DNA of 21,874 nucleotides from a virus. Location of the stretch: positions 1 to 21,874 of IMG/VR virus record IMGVR_UViG_3300007533_000025. One strand, 5' to 3'. This document shows, one piece after another, positions 13,864 to 21,874 of the stretch. The stretch's first letter is position 1. Every line of letters starts with the position of its first letter. The notes below the pieces were generated by a model, which saw only the letters and a program-made list of their open reading frames with translations, made no database searches and was not told where the DNA came from. The position numbers and the translations under genes were made by a program.

Positions 13864-15930
13864 ATGCCTACTGATGAGCACAAACTACAACAATTCGTTG
13901 ATCAACTCGAAGACTTGCTGCACGATTTTCGCAGCAACAAGATCATCGACGAGAACTCGAAAAAGCATCAGCGGCAATTGGAGAAGTTGCTTGATCAGAC
14001 CAGCAAGATTCTCAACAAGAATGCCAGCAAGCAGGAACTCAAGCAGTTCGATGAACTTGTCAAGTACACGCAGCAGTCCTTCAAGGAACTGAAGCGCAAC
14101 AACAAGAACAACGAGGATTTCCAGAAGGAGTTCCACAAGACCTTCGGCAATGACATCGGTGCGGGTTCGGTCAATGCGCGCCTGATGAAGTCCATGGCCT
14201 CGTCCGTATCCGACATGGTTCAATCGGTCAATGCCCTGACCGGCAAGCTCCGCAAGGATGCAACGAATACCTCTATGAACTATCTCACGGGTCCGTTTGG
14301 AAAGATGTTTGAAGAGAGCGTGGACGTGTCCAAGGCCAAGAACATCCTGTTCGGCAACAAGCCACGCGGGCAATTTGACGCGGGCGTCAGTAGGGTGCCA
14401 CAGCGCGGTACCTACACACTCGATCAGAATGAGCGCGTGCTGAGCCCGGATACGAATTCGGACCTGACGAAGTTCCTTGACCGCGCCATGAGTTACAAGG
14501 CGGATGAAAAGGAACGAGACCGGGCGATTTCCATCTACAATCAGCCGCGCCCCACGAGTGATTTCAATGCTCGGGAGATGCGACAGGAGGACTTGCACAA
14601 TGACCTGATTTCGGTATTGAAGACAAACCATGTCGAGACCATCAAGAACCTGCGCATGGTTCGCCGCGCGATCTTCCTCACCGGTCGCGCCGGTCAGAAG
14701 AACTTCTTGGACGCCTTGACGGTATCGTTCGACCGCTTCATGCGTCACCCGATGTGGAACAGCTTGCTTGCCGCAATGACGCCGTTGACATTAATGGGGA
14801 AGGGTCTGCGCCGTCTGCTGTTCGGCAAGAAGAAAAGCGATACGGATCGAATCGTCGAGTCCAATGAGGACATTCTGGAATTTCTTCGAAAAGGACACAT
14901 TGAAAACAAGGCTCCGGCGTTGGGGCAATTCCTGAACCCGCTTCGATACATGGCACAGCGCTATGAAAACCGTGCCGCCCAAGGTCAGGCGCCGACGTGG
15001 TTGCAGGGTATGATTCTCGGCTCGCAGAAAAACCAGATTACCCGTCATGGCTATATGAGCAGCCCGTTGCAGTCCCGACTCCTGTCGGGTGATCGTCGTC
15101 GTGATAGAGAGAACTCACAAGAGGATATGGAAGACATCGTCGGCAATGTGGACATCATTGCCAACGTCATGGAATGGTTCAAATCGCGTTACGATGACAT
15201 GGAGGAGCCAACGCAGGGCAAAAGCCACCCCATGATGCGACTCATCAAGAGGTTCGGATTGCTCGGGCTGGCTGGCCTGACAGTGGCCGGCGGGCTCCTG
15301 AAGGGGCTTGTAATGCGAGTGGTCCCTGCCTTGGGGGGAGTCATCTCCGGGGCTCTTGAGGGTGGCGCGCTGGCCGGTTCATTGGGGCCGGTGCTACTCA
15401 CTCTCGGATTGGCGACGGTCATTGGCGGCGGCCTGTACTATCTGATTTCCCATTGGGTACGAAATGAATTGGAGAATCCTGATTCCGCTATTGGCCGAGG
15501 ACTGCGCGCGACCACGGACCTGCTGGCCAGTGGCACCAAGACCGCGCACAAGGGATTGAAATCGACGGTTGGGAGACTGTGGTCGTGGGAGCTGGACCAA
15601 CTCGGTCGGGGTTGGAACGCAGTAACGGGCGCAGATAACACGTCTACAGCAAAAACCAACATTGGGGGCGTGCCGCATCATGTTGCTCCTCCGGCGTCGG
15701 TAACTGCATCCAATGGGGTCACTCGCCCCAATCCGAAGAAGGATTCAACCCCGGACAAGCTGGACGACACAAATGGCCTGCTGAAGAAGTTGGGAGATAC
15801 CTTGAAAGACCTCAAGGATTACGCCTTCAATTGGATGAACACGGACAAACGGCAGTCCATCGGGCCGAATACGGATGTGCGGCCACTACCGACCGACCCG
15901 TATACCGGCAATTTGAGTAGAGGATTGTAA
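13864..15930 (+). CDS. Probable tape measure protein (T4 gp29 role)
   Basis: This is the longest tail gene fully present (688 residues). Residues 1-95 are strongly helical and charged (QLEKLLDQTSKIL, KQFDELVKYTQQSFKELKRNNKNNEDF), as in a coiled coil. Residues about 460-530 form a long hydrophobic, Gly-rich stretch (LLGLAGLTVAGGLLKGL, then LGPVLLTLGLATVIGGGLYYLIS), typical of tape measures that insert in the membrane during DNA entry. The C-terminus is polar and Pro-rich. T4 gp29 has 590 residues, so the tail would be of comparable length if this is the tape measure. Its position after the assembly chaperone supports the call. No sequence motif proves it; another large structural protein is possible. 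A weak AGAG lies before the ATG, and the stop overlaps the next start (TAATG). Confidence 0.6.
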   Translation: MPTDEHKLQQFVDQLEDLLHDFRSNKIIDENSKKHQRQLEKLLDQTSKILNKNASKQELKQFDELVKYTQQSFKELKRNNKNNEDFQKEFHKTFGNDIGAGSVNARLMKSMASSVSDMVQSVNALTGKLRKDATNTSMNYLTGPFGKMFEESVDVSKAKNILFGNKPRGQFDAGVSRVPQRGTYTLDQNERVLSPDTNSDLTKFLDRAMSYKADEKERDRAISIYNQPRPTSDFNAREMRQEDLHNDLISVLKTNHVETIKNLRMVRRAIFLTGRAGQKNFLDALTVSFDRFMRHPMWNSLLAAMTPLTLMGKGLRRLLFGKKKSDTDRIVESNEDILEFLRKGHIENKAPALGQFLNPLRYMAQRYENRAAQGQAPTWLQGMILGSQKNQITRHGYMSSPLQSRLLSGDRRRDRENSQEDMEDIVGNVDIIANVMEWFKSRYDDMEEPTQGKSHPMMRLIKRFGLLGLAGLTVAGGLLKGLVMRVVPALGGVISGALEGGALAGSLGPVLLTLGLATVIGGGLYYLISHWVRNELENPDSAIGRGLRATTDLLASGTKTAHKGLKSTVGRLWSWELDQLGRGWNAVTGADNTSTAKTNIGGVPHHVAPPASVTASNGVTRPNPKKDSTPDKLDDTNGLLKKLGDTLKDLKDYAFNWMNTDKRQSIGPNTDVRPLPTDPYTGNLSRGL

Positions 15931-16268
15931 TGGCGACTCAGCATATCGATACTATCAATCCGATGTACATCATCACGTTCAAGACGAACAACAAGAATCG
16001 TCGAGCGCAATTGCCGCCGGTCAAGGCGAGGCTTCCAGAGACATTCGGTTTCTCGGTCGGGTCCGAGATCGGGACGCCGTTCTCCGGTTATGTATCGGAC
16101 GGGAACTTTGCCAAGGTCTTTGCCCTGTATGGCGGAGTCACCGCCAAGATTGGGGTCGTGACCACCAAGGCATACATGGGGCCGGAGCCGACCGAGATGA
16201 GCCTGTGCTGGAGTTCGACGCATACTATTCTGGTGCGGAAGAGGTCATCTTCCCTATTGCCTGCCTGA
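15930..16268 (+). pseudogene. Tail/baseplate structural protein, N-terminal part of a split gene
   Basis: The first about 92 residues (from MATQHIDTINPMYIITFK through RRAQLPPVKARLPETF to YMGPEPTEMSL) look like a normal tail protein. After CTG at 16203-16205 the frame gives CWSSTHTILVRKRSSSLLPA and stops, which looks like out-of-frame translation. The natural continuation, LEFDAYYSGAEEV, lies in the -1 frame from 16208. I read the pair as one gene of about 254 residues broken by a one-base loss, a sequence error, or a ribosomal frameshift. No classic slippery heptamer is seen at the join. The start overlaps the tape-measure stop as TAATG with AGAGGA before it. Confidence 0.6.
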
Positions 16269-16693
16269 TGTCGATGGCAGTTGGCACCAACTACACAATT
16301 GAGGAGGGCGTGCGCAAGGTACTGGACTACATGCACTGGTTCAATGTTGATGAGCGACTGGTAGAGGGTCTGGTCAAGAAGGGCGGGCTTTCCAATCAAC
16401 GCGCCAAACAGGCGCAGACCATCACCGATCACATCCAGTACATGAAGTCTCCCGGCACGGCCACGATTCAGTTTGGCAACATCATGACATTGCGCGACTG
16501 TTTCATTTCAACCGTGGAGCCGCAGTTCACGAACATCCTTGACAATCAGGGGTATCCGATGCAGGCCACGGCCAGTGTGACGATTCAGCTACGTCATCCG
16601 GTTACCATGCCGAAGGTCGGCCAAATCTTCGGCTCTCGCCACTTCGAGGGTAACGATGCCGATGCGTTCATCAAGCACAAGGAGGGCAAGTAA
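16205..16693 (+). CDS. Tail/baseplate structural protein, C-terminal part of the split gene
   Basis: This frame opens with GTG at 16205 and gives 162 residues: LEFDAYYSGAEEVIFP, TNYTIEEGVRKVLDYMHWF, then GTATIQFGNIMTLRDCFIS and GYPMQATASVTIQLRHPVT. The end has the pattern of a beta-rich structural domain in tail hub or adaptor proteins, but I cannot name the family. No ribosome site stands before the GTG. It most likely continues the protein begun at 15930, because EMSL followed by LEFDAYY makes a seamless strand. If the frame change is real in the phage, the two halves may be made separately by reinitiation at this GTG, or fused by frameshifting. It is followed closely by the gp53-like gene. 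Confidence 0.65.
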   Translation: MLEFDAYYSGAEEVIFPIACLMSMAVGTNYTIEEGVRKVLDYMHWFNVDERLVEGLVKKGGLSNQRAKQAQTITDHIQYMKSPGTATIQFGNIMTLRDCFISTVEPQFTNILDNQGYPMQATASVTIQLRHPVTMPKVGQIFGSRHFEGNDADAFIKHKEGK

Positions 16694-16695
16694 TC

Positions 16696-17013
16696 ATGAC
16701 GTTGAAACGCTCCGACTTCTATGCCATTGCCACGGTGAACGGTAACCGGGAACTGGACCTGATCAACAGTAATATCAATCGAATGGACTTGGACATCATC
16801 GCGACCTTCGTGGTGCCGGAGGCCATGGTGGGACGAGCCGACGTCATCTCCTATCTCTACTATGAGAGCGTGGACTATGACTGGTTGATCTTGTGGCACA
16901 ACGACATTCGTGACCCCTTCACAGAACTGGTCGCGGGCATGGTGCTGGAGATTCCCTCTTTGGTGGACTACTACAACTTCCACAACAATTACGCCAAACG
17001 CACGAGCAACTAA
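16696..17013 (+). CDS. 53: Baseplate wedge protein, T4 gp53-like (LysM-type)
   Basis: The 105-residue protein carries the LysM-like core of gp53: RADVISYLYYESVDYDWLILWHNDIRDPF, then AGMVLEIPS, where the aromatic pair and the NDIRDPF turn are characteristic. In T4, gp53 (196 residues) ties adjacent wedges together, so this is a reduced version. AGGAGG lies about ten bases before the ATG, one of the best ribosome sites in the module. The stop overlaps the next start as TAATG. The function is inferred from fold and position among baseplate genes. Confidence 0.77.
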   Translation: MTLKRSDFYAIATVNGNRELDLINSNINRMDLDIIATFVVPEAMVGRADVISYLYYESVDYDWLILWHNDIRDPFTELVAGMVLEIPSLVDYYNFHNNYAKRTSN

Positions 17014-18254
17014 TGGCCACGAACATACTGTTACGAGAACAATGGGGAGACAACTTCTACGCCAGCCTTGATACCTATAGTTCCGAGGAGATCAAGACGG
17101 CATGGCTGACCCTTGACAATCTGGCCTTGATCGAGAGTCTGTCGGCGGCAAGTTCCACATTGGTTGCGCGTGTATTCGACTCGGCCGGTATCCTGAACGC
17201 GGGCGGGGTGTATTTCGATCCAAGCAAGCCGTTTCATCTGAGTTTGGGGCAATCGTCCAGTGTAAACACACGATATGGTTTCTCTCTGTCCACCATGAAG
17301 ACGATGGAGATGACCCCGGGGTATTCCGGGAACTCCTATGTCGAGATGAACTTCCTCAATCAGTACTGGAGCGCCCTGTTGCATGAACGCAAGTCGCGTT
17401 CGTGGAAGGAGGTTCGCTATTCCGAGGTTGTCAACGAGATCGCCGAAGAGATTGGCTTCGAGGACATCCAGATCGAACAGACCAAGGGACGGTTCGATGT
17501 GATCCAGCCGTATTGGAGCAACTATCAACTGCTCCAGTGGATGGCCATGCGGTCCGTCAATGCCTCTGGCATACCGGGCTATGAACTCGGCGTTCGTGCG
17601 GACGGCACGTTTTTCTTCAAGACCTTCAACCGGCTCTTTGAACAAAAGCCGAAGAACCAGATCATGATCGCCGCGCGCAATGAGGATATGACCCCGGACA
17701 ACAAGTTCGACCTTGGATTTCATTTCAAGATCGAGCAGAACTATGCCTACATGGTTGCCCGGGGTGCTGGCGGGGTAACCGGCCAGTATTTTGATTGGGA
17801 CACCAAGACCTTTCACCGCGACGACAAGAAGGTATCCGAATCCCCACAGTCACAGTTGTCCGACTGGTACTATCTGGCACCGTCTCACGAGACTTCTCCA
17901 TTCAAGCTTGATGGGGGCCGGGATATGGAGACAGACGCTCAGGCGGCTCACAGGGCGCTACAGGCGGCCTCCTCGATCCAGTCCATCACCTTGTCCGTTG
18001 CTGGTAACACGGACTACAAGATCGGAGACCTTGTCAATCTCGTCATTTTGCCAAGCGAGGCATTCACCGAGAAGATCGCTCGCATCCACTCGGGTTATTA
18101 CATGATCTCGCAGACCTCGCATGAAATCCATGCCCGCAAGAACCAGTTCGTGACCGAATTGCGACTGGTTCGTCAGGGGCCGAATGTGAGTACACTTGAC
18201 GGCATGGAACTGACTAAATCGGTCACAGGCAAGAAGCTGACGCCGATCAAATAA
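17013..18254 (+). CDS. 27: Baseplate hub protein, T4 gp27-like
   Basis: This 413-residue protein is the likely hub that holds the spike at the end of the tube (T4 gp27 has 391 residues; P2 gpD and Mu gp44 share the fold). Supporting features are the central segment QPYWSNYQLLQWMAMRSVNA (165-184), which corresponds to the hub-family helix after the second domain, followed by ADGTFFFKTFNRL, and a C-terminal strand domain with GDLVNLVILPSEA and GYYMISQTSHEI. The identification rests on this layout and on its place just before the spike gene rather than on a catalytic motif. It begins at an ATG overlapping the upstream TAA, and its own TAA lies within the next late promoter. Confidence 0.78.
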   Translation: MATNILLREQWGDNFYASLDTYSSEEIKTAWLTLDNLALIESLSAASSTLVARVFDSAGILNAGGVYFDPSKPFHLSLGQSSSVNTRYGFSLSTMKTMEMTPGYSGNSYVEMNFLNQYWSALLHERKSRSWKEVRYSEVVNEIAEEIGFEDIQIEQTKGRFDVIQPYWSNYQLLQWMAMRSVNASGIPGYELGVRADGTFFFKTFNRLFEQKPKNQIMIAARNEDMTPDNKFDLGFHFKIEQNYAYMVARGAGGVTGQYFDWDTKTFHRDDKKVSESPQSQLSDWYYLAPSHETSPFKLDGGRDMETDAQAAHRALQAASSIQSITLSVAGNTDYKIGDLVNLVILPSEAFTEKIARIHSGYYMISQTSHEIHARKNQFVTELRLVRQGPNVSTLDGMELTKSVTGKKLTPIK

Positions 18255-18257
18255 ATA
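18250..18257 (+). promoter_or_regulatory. T4-type late promoter (AATAAATA), overlapping a stop codon
   Basis: AATAAATA then CCCTTATC and ATG at 18266. The gp27-like TAA (18252-18254) is inside the element. The predicted start at 18263 leaves a 3-base leader with no ribosome site. Confidence 0.75.
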
Positions 18258-18265
18258 CCCTTATC

Positions 18266-19132
18266 ATGAGACTAAGCCAAATAGACTTGACCACAAAAGA
18301 CCAGCAACGTCAGATCGATGAACTGTTCGAGATCAAGGACCTGCCGATCCAACAGGCCATCATCACGGAAGATGCCAAGGAGTATGCGGGAGAACTGGAG
18401 TCGGCGCAGTCCGAGTTCGAGGGCATGGACGAAACGGATGATCTGGAAGCTGCCTATGACGAACTCTCCACCCTGACCGCCGCCATGGAAAGCGGTAATT
18501 TCGGGCTGTTGATTGGCAAGCGCGGCGGTCGGCTGGATCACAATGACATACTGGAAATCCGCCGGGAGATCGCGGACATCTTTCGTAATAATCGGCTGTT
18601 CTCCGGTGAGAATATCTATCGTGGCAAGGACGGGTGGGAACGCCTGCGGCTCGTACCACAGGCCATCGAATCGTCACTGAACGAGTGGGGCTCTTACGCG
18701 ATCTCTGCGGCACTGGCGTGGACCAGCATTGGTTTCTTTGCCAGCGCAGGCTTGGCCACCCTTCCCATTATTGGCCTGATCGGTGGTGCCATCTTGTCCG
18801 TGTTGTTCCTTGCCGCCGGCATCCATAACCATTTCATTCACAAGTCGATCAAGACTGCCGCCCGGGTACTGAACATCCTCGATGCTTATGAGGACATGAA
18901 CAGCAACCGCAAGGTTGATGACCGCAGTACCATTCACAAGTTCTTCGATTGGCTTATGCGCAAGAGTCCGTCCGACATTCGAGCGGACGCACAGGAAAAA
19001 GTGCAGGACTCCGCCAAGAAGGCCGCCAAGCGCTTCGAACGTCTAACCAAGGGGTTGCCGGACTACATCTACTATTACGATCAAAGCGGTGACAAGAAAC
19101 AGTATCCCACAATCGAATTGTTCACGGGATAA
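18266..19132 (+). CDS. Unknown membrane-associated protein in the baseplate cluster
   Basis: This 288-residue protein has two adjacent hydrophobic segments, about 144-161 (YAISAALAWTSIGFFASA) and 163-187 (including LPIIGLIGGAILSVLFLAA), which would form a membrane hairpin. Before it lies a charged helical region with an acidic stretch (EGMDETDDLEAAYDEL), and after it a basic helical region (DAQEKVQDSAKKAAKRFERL). I do not recognise a family. Placed between hub and spike genes, it may be a virion protein released into the host membrane during infection, or an assembly factor bound to the membrane; holin-type lysis is less likely given its size and context. It has a late element whose predicted transcript starts three bases before its ATG, and no ribosome site. 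Confidence 0.75.
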   Translation: MRLSQIDLTTKDQQRQIDELFEIKDLPIQQAIITEDAKEYAGELESAQSEFEGMDETDDLEAAYDELSTLTAAMESGNFGLLIGKRGGRLDHNDILEIRREIADIFRNNRLFSGENIYRGKDGWERLRLVPQAIESSLNEWGSYAISAALAWTSIGFFASAGLATLPIIGLIGGAILSVLFLAAGIHNHFIHKSIKTAARVLNILDAYEDMNSNRKVDDRSTIHKFFDWLMRKSPSDIRADAQEKVQDSAKKAAKRFERLTKGLPDYIYYYDQSGDKKQYPTIELFTG

Positions 19133-19134
19133 CC

Positions 19135-19788
19135 ATGCTGCACTCGAACCTCGAACGAGACAAGTCACAGGACTACTTCTATGGGTTCTATCGCGGGGTA
19201 GTTGTTGACAACCTTGACCCGCTGAAGGCCGGGCGCGTGCGCGTGCGCGTGTTTCCCCTGTATGACAATGTTCCCGATGATGAGCTTCCTTGGGCAATCC
19301 TTTCCGATCCGTTCATGGGCGGTCTGGCCAATGCCGGCGGCGCTTTTATCCCCAACATCGATGCACATGTGTTCGTGTTCTTCGAGGCCGGCGATCACAT
19401 GCATCCGGTCTACTTCGGTGGGGCTCCGGCCATGGTGGACAATACCCCGGACCTTCCGGAGGAATCCCGCACCAATGGCCAGTATCCACACAATCATGTG
19501 TTTCGCACCACCAACGGGATCGTGATCGAGATCGACAACACCAAGGACAGCGAGCGCGTGACAATCAAGGAGCCGAGCGGCACCACCATGCAACTCGACA
19601 AGAACGGATACACGATCACCGACCCACATGATACAACCATCAATACCACCGGAGATGTCAATATAACGGCGCAGGGTAACGCCACTGTCAACGCGCAAGG
19701 CGATGCCACCATTCAGGCCAGTGGTAACGTGAATGTTACGGCCAGCGGCAATATCGTGGCGTCCGGTACACTGATTCAATTGAACTGA
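19135..19788 (+). CDS. 5: Baseplate spike protein, gp5/gpV-like, without lysozyme domain
   Basis: This 217-residue spike has an N-terminal OB-fold (residues about 15-110: GFYRGVVVDNLDPLKAGRVR, LPWAILSDPF, HVFVFFEAGDHMHPVYFGG). A linker follows, and then a beta-helix of short repeats with GDVNITAQGNATVNAQGDAT and SGNVNVTASGN. This is the P2 gpV and T4 gp5 plan. T4 gp5 (575 residues) also carries a lysozyme domain between the two; nothing of that kind is present here, so cell-wall digestion must be done by another protein if at all. The stop is just before the next late element. A GCGCGT repeat near 19231 encodes RVRVRV. Confidence 0.9.
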   Translation: MLHSNLERDKSQDYFYGFYRGVVVDNLDPLKAGRVRVRVFPLYDNVPDDELPWAILSDPFMGGLANAGGAFIPNIDAHVFVFFEAGDHMHPVYFGGAPAMVDNTPDLPEESRTNGQYPHNHVFRTTNGIVIEIDNTKDSERVTIKEPSGTTMQLDKNGYTITDPHDTTINTTGDVNITAQGNATVNAQGDATIQASGNVNVTASGNIVASGTLIQLN

Positions 19789-19794
19789 TAAATA
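19787..19794 (+). promoter_or_regulatory. T4-type late promoter (GATAAATA), predicted leaderless start
   Basis: GATAAATA, then CCCAT, then ATG at 19800. The spacing equals that at 9929 and at 686: the T4 rule puts the transcript start on the A of the ATG. The spike stop codon (19786-19788) overlaps it. Confidence 0.78.
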
Positions 19795-19799
19795 CCCAT

Positions 19800-20195
19800 A
19801 TGGCCTCCAAGACCAAAACCTATTCAGACGTAGACATGCGTCTGTCGATTGATGTTGACGGCTCACCCAAGATCAATGAGGGGGCAGAAGCGATCATGCA
19901 ATCAATCAAGATGATCCTGTCTACCGCTCCCGGAGAGCGGGTGAAGCTTCCAGAATTTGGATCGTCGTTGCGGGAATACCTGTTTGAGCCGCTGAATCAG
20001 GACAATGCCAACGAGATCGCGCATGAGATCGAGACCTCATTGGCCACATTTGAACCGAGGATCGAGGTAATCAATGTGGGGGTCAAGGTGGACGACATCA
20101 ATGAACTCTATGACATCACCGTCAATTTTCGGTATGCCGGTACCGGCGAGAGCGATCAATTTGCCGGCCGCGTGCGTGCCTTCAATACGGGATAA
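19800..20195 (+). CDS. 25: Baseplate wedge protein, T4 gp25-like
   Basis: The 131-residue product (T4 gp25 has 132) is a wedge component that contacts the sheath and is conserved across contractile systems, including type VI secretion (TssE). The conserved core is present: KTYSDVDMRLSIDVDG, PGERVKLPEFGSSLREYLFEP, and FEPRIEVINVGV with the hallmark EPR triad. Alignment with T4 at TYSDVD/LYSDID supports the ATG at 19800 as the real start, although no ribosome site precedes it. The late element ends six bases before the start codon. The gene is followed after ten bases by the gp6-like gene, an order also known in other contractile tails. Confidence 0.93.
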   Translation: MASKTKTYSDVDMRLSIDVDGSPKINEGAEAIMQSIKMILSTAPGERVKLPEFGSSLREYLFEPLNQDNANEIAHEIETSLATFEPRIEVINVGVKVDDINELYDITVNFRYAGTGESDQFAGRVRAFNTG

Positions 20196-20204
20196 TGGGA
20201 CAAG

Positions 20205-21874
20205 ATGACAGATTACACGAAATACGACTACCAAGCGCTGGTTGATGCAATCACGAACAAGGTGAAGGATGCCGATGGGTGGGGTGATGCCTACAACTCC
20301 AGTATGGGACAAGCCATCATTCAGAACGTGGCCTATATCGTCGATCAGTTGAACTACATGATGGAACGGCGCACGCAGGAAGGTTATCTGCCTACTGCGC
20401 AACTTCCATCATCCATTCGTGCGCTTGCCAATGCCAGCGGTTACCGGCCACGCCGGCAGGTATCGTCCAAGGGCACCGCACGGCTGACTTTGGTGGATAG
20501 TGGTGGCAATCCGATCACCGCCGAGGGTAGCGTATTCGTTCCAAAGTACACGGCGGTGACCTACAACGGCGTGGACTTTCTGACCGATGCCGACGCAACC
20601 ATCGACCCGGGCGGCAATCAGGTGGACGTGGAACTCATTCAGGGCTCGCTCAAGAGTTACACGGAAGACCCTGCGGATGTGACCACGAACCTGTTCAAAT
20701 ACAACTACATCCTGTTTGCCGACTACATCAACATGGAAGAGACCTCGATCCGGGTAACTTCCAATGGTTCGGACTTTACCGACGTGATCACCGACAGTCC
20801 GAATGCGCCTCCACTGGAGGCCATTTCGTTCGCGGATTCCACTGACAAGGTGTTCGACGTTCGCATCGCGAACAACGGCATGCGCATCGTGTTCGGCGAC
20901 GGCCTGTTCGGGTTCCAGCCGGATGCCCCGGTAACGGTGCAGTGGATCGAGACCTTGGGGGGAGAAGTCAAGGTTTCGAAGATCAATGCCGCATTTTCAT
21001 TTGAATCTTCCACGCTGACAGACGACATCGTGCAGACGCCGATGAACACCTATCACTACACCTTGCAGAACATCGAGGCCGTGGATGGGGGTCTGGCCGA
21101 GGAAGACGCGGATCAGATCAAGTTGTTGGCCCCGGAGTACACGCGTACAGGCAATCGCGCCATTACCAAGGAAGACTGTGTGTTCTGGTCCAAGCGTGCA
21201 GGTATCGGCGGCATCGTAGACGTGTACGTCTATGGAGAAGAGGAACGCGGCATTGACGCGTTTAACATGAATAACATCTACATCACCTACCTGACCTCGG
21301 ATGGGACCGCGATGAGCACGACCGAGCAGGACAGCTTCCGTGCCTATATGGATGAACTCAAGCCAATCACGACCCATCTGGTCTTGCAGAATGCAGAACA
21401 GGTACTTCTCGATATCGACCTGAGCGTGAAGCGAGACCCGGCACTGGAAATCTCCAACGCCGAGTTGTACCTGTACCTGAAGGCACAAATGGAGAACTAC
21501 TTCGCGTTCGCGGACGGTTCAATGTCCAAGCAGTTCTACTACTCCGCGTTTCTGGACTTCTTCCATAACCTGACAATCACCAAGGGTGGAGTTGCATACA
21601 ACGTGGCCGAATACGTTTACGCGACCGTGAGCCCGATGAAGAAGGTCAATCTGTGGACTGATGCGGAACCTTACGTGTTCGCCAGCGCGTACAACTTCGA
21701 TGTGGTTACCGGGACGACCGGTGATGTGTATGCACTGGACGTGAGTTACACCGACGGTTCCGGTAATGTACAGAACACGCAGGTAACATACACACAACAG
21801 GCCGGCGACAGCGCCACGACGATTGCCTCCAGTCTGGCCTCCAGTCTGGACGCACTGGATGGCCTGACAGCATC
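20205..21874 (+). CDS. 6: Baseplate wedge protein, baseplate J/gp6-like (partial, runs off the right edge)
   Basis: An ATG at 20205, after GGGA, opens a frame with no stop before the window ends, giving at least 556 residues. It starts MTDYTKYDYQALVDAI. The baseplate J signature lies near 292-345: VDGGLAEEDADQIKLLAPEY, then GNRAITKEDCVFWSKRAGIG and IVDVYVYGEEE. An upstream domain has FGDGLFGFQPDAPVTVQWIE, typical of the same family. In T4, gp6 (660 residues) forms the inner iris of the baseplate that triggers contraction; P2 gpJ and Mu gp47 are relatives. The last visible part (SYTDGSGNVQNTQVTYTQQA) looks like the start of a further beta-rich domain. Tight spacing after gp25 supports the call. 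Confidence 0.9.
   Translation, partial: MTDYTKYDYQALVDAITNKVKDADGWGDAYNSSMGQAIIQNVAYIVDQLNYMMERRTQEGYLPTAQLPSSIRALANASGYRPRRQVSSKGTARLTLVDSGGNPITAEGSVFVPKYTAVTYNGVDFLTDADATIDPGGNQVDVELIQGSLKSYTEDPADVTTNLFKYNYILFADYINMEETSIRVTSNGSDFTDVITDSPNAPPLEAISFADSTDKVFDVRIANNGMRIVFGDGLFGFQPDAPVTVQWIETLGGEVKVSKINAAFSFESSTLTDDIVQTPMNTYHYTLQNIEAVDGGLAEEDADQIKLLAPEYTRTGNRAITKEDCVFWSKRAGIGGIVDVYVYGEEERGIDAFNMNNIYITYLTSDGTAMSTTEQDSFRAYMDELKPITTHLVLQNAEQVLLDIDLSVKRDPALEISNAELYLYLKAQMENYFAFADGSMSKQFYYSAFLDFFHNLTITKGGVAYNVAEYVYATVSPMKKVNLWTDAEPYVFASAYNFDVVTGTTGDVYALDVSYTDGSGNVQNTQVTYTQQAGDSATTIASSLASSLDALDGLTA

Noticed and set aside
19225-19250. GCGCGT repeat as a regulatory element
   Set aside because: It sits inside the OB-fold coding region of the spike and simply encodes RVRVRV, the expected strand of that fold.
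1-21874. CRISPR arrays, insertion sequences, integrase or attachment sites
   Set aside because: No regularly spaced repeats, transposase or recombinase motifs, or long terminal repeats were seen anywhere in the window.

Overview
The window is part of a contractile-tailed (myovirus) phage genome distantly related to T4. Three things show this. The minus strand carries a gp55–gp47–gp46-type cluster in the same order as T4. The plus strand carries a long tail and baseplate module: sheath, tube, gp54/gp48-like proteins, a gp26-like chaperone, a probable tape measure, and gp53-, gp27-, gp5-, gp25- and gp6-like proteins. T4-type late promoter elements (consensus NATAAATA) lie in front of many genes. 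The bacterial host cannot be named from this sequence. Base composition is moderate and fairly even, apart from a gene-poor stretch near the left end.

Layout. Positions 1-77 may be the end of a rightward gene. Minus strand 99-680 encodes a 2H phosphoesterase resembling Acb1 (T4 gp57B), the anti-CBASS enzyme. Positions 681-1431 hold no convincing gene. Minus strand 1432-7427 then reads leftward from the late sigma factor (gp55-like), through the Mre11/Rad50-type recombination nuclease (gp47/gp46-like), a PD-(D/E)XK resolvase-like nuclease and two unknown proteins, to RNase HI. This is a transcription-switch plus DNA recombination block. At about 7430-7537 transcription diverges. Everything to the right is on the plus strand and encodes tail parts: a small protein and the sheath (one unit ending in a terminator), the tube (a second unit ending in a terminator), then a long run of tail-tube cap, chaperone, tape-measure and baseplate genes. 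That run continues past the right edge inside a baseplate-J/gp6-like gene.

How the genes fit together. The gp55-like factor is predicted to direct RNA polymerase to the TAAATA-type elements in front of the tail genes, so regulator and targets are adjacent. Three of these elements are placed so that, by T4 geometry, the transcript would begin on the A of the ATG (2H gene, gp54-like gene, gp25-like gene). A fourth would give a 3-base leader. None of the four has a Shine-Dalgarno sequence. The sheath, tube and 453-residue genes instead have 19-25 base leaders with good ribosome sites. This suggests two translation classes of late genes, one leaderless.

Other points worth attention: a late-promoter-driven Acb1-like enzyme whose N-terminus looks like a T4 capsid-targeting peptide; a probable +1 (or -2) frameshift at the end of the gp26-like chaperone; a baseplate gene split by a one-base frame change at about 16205; an in-frame TAG|GTG junction between an unknown gene and RNase HI; and two unknown tail-module proteins, one with a helix-turn-helix-like segment and one with two membrane segments. 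All functional calls come from reading motifs and gene order; no searches were run.
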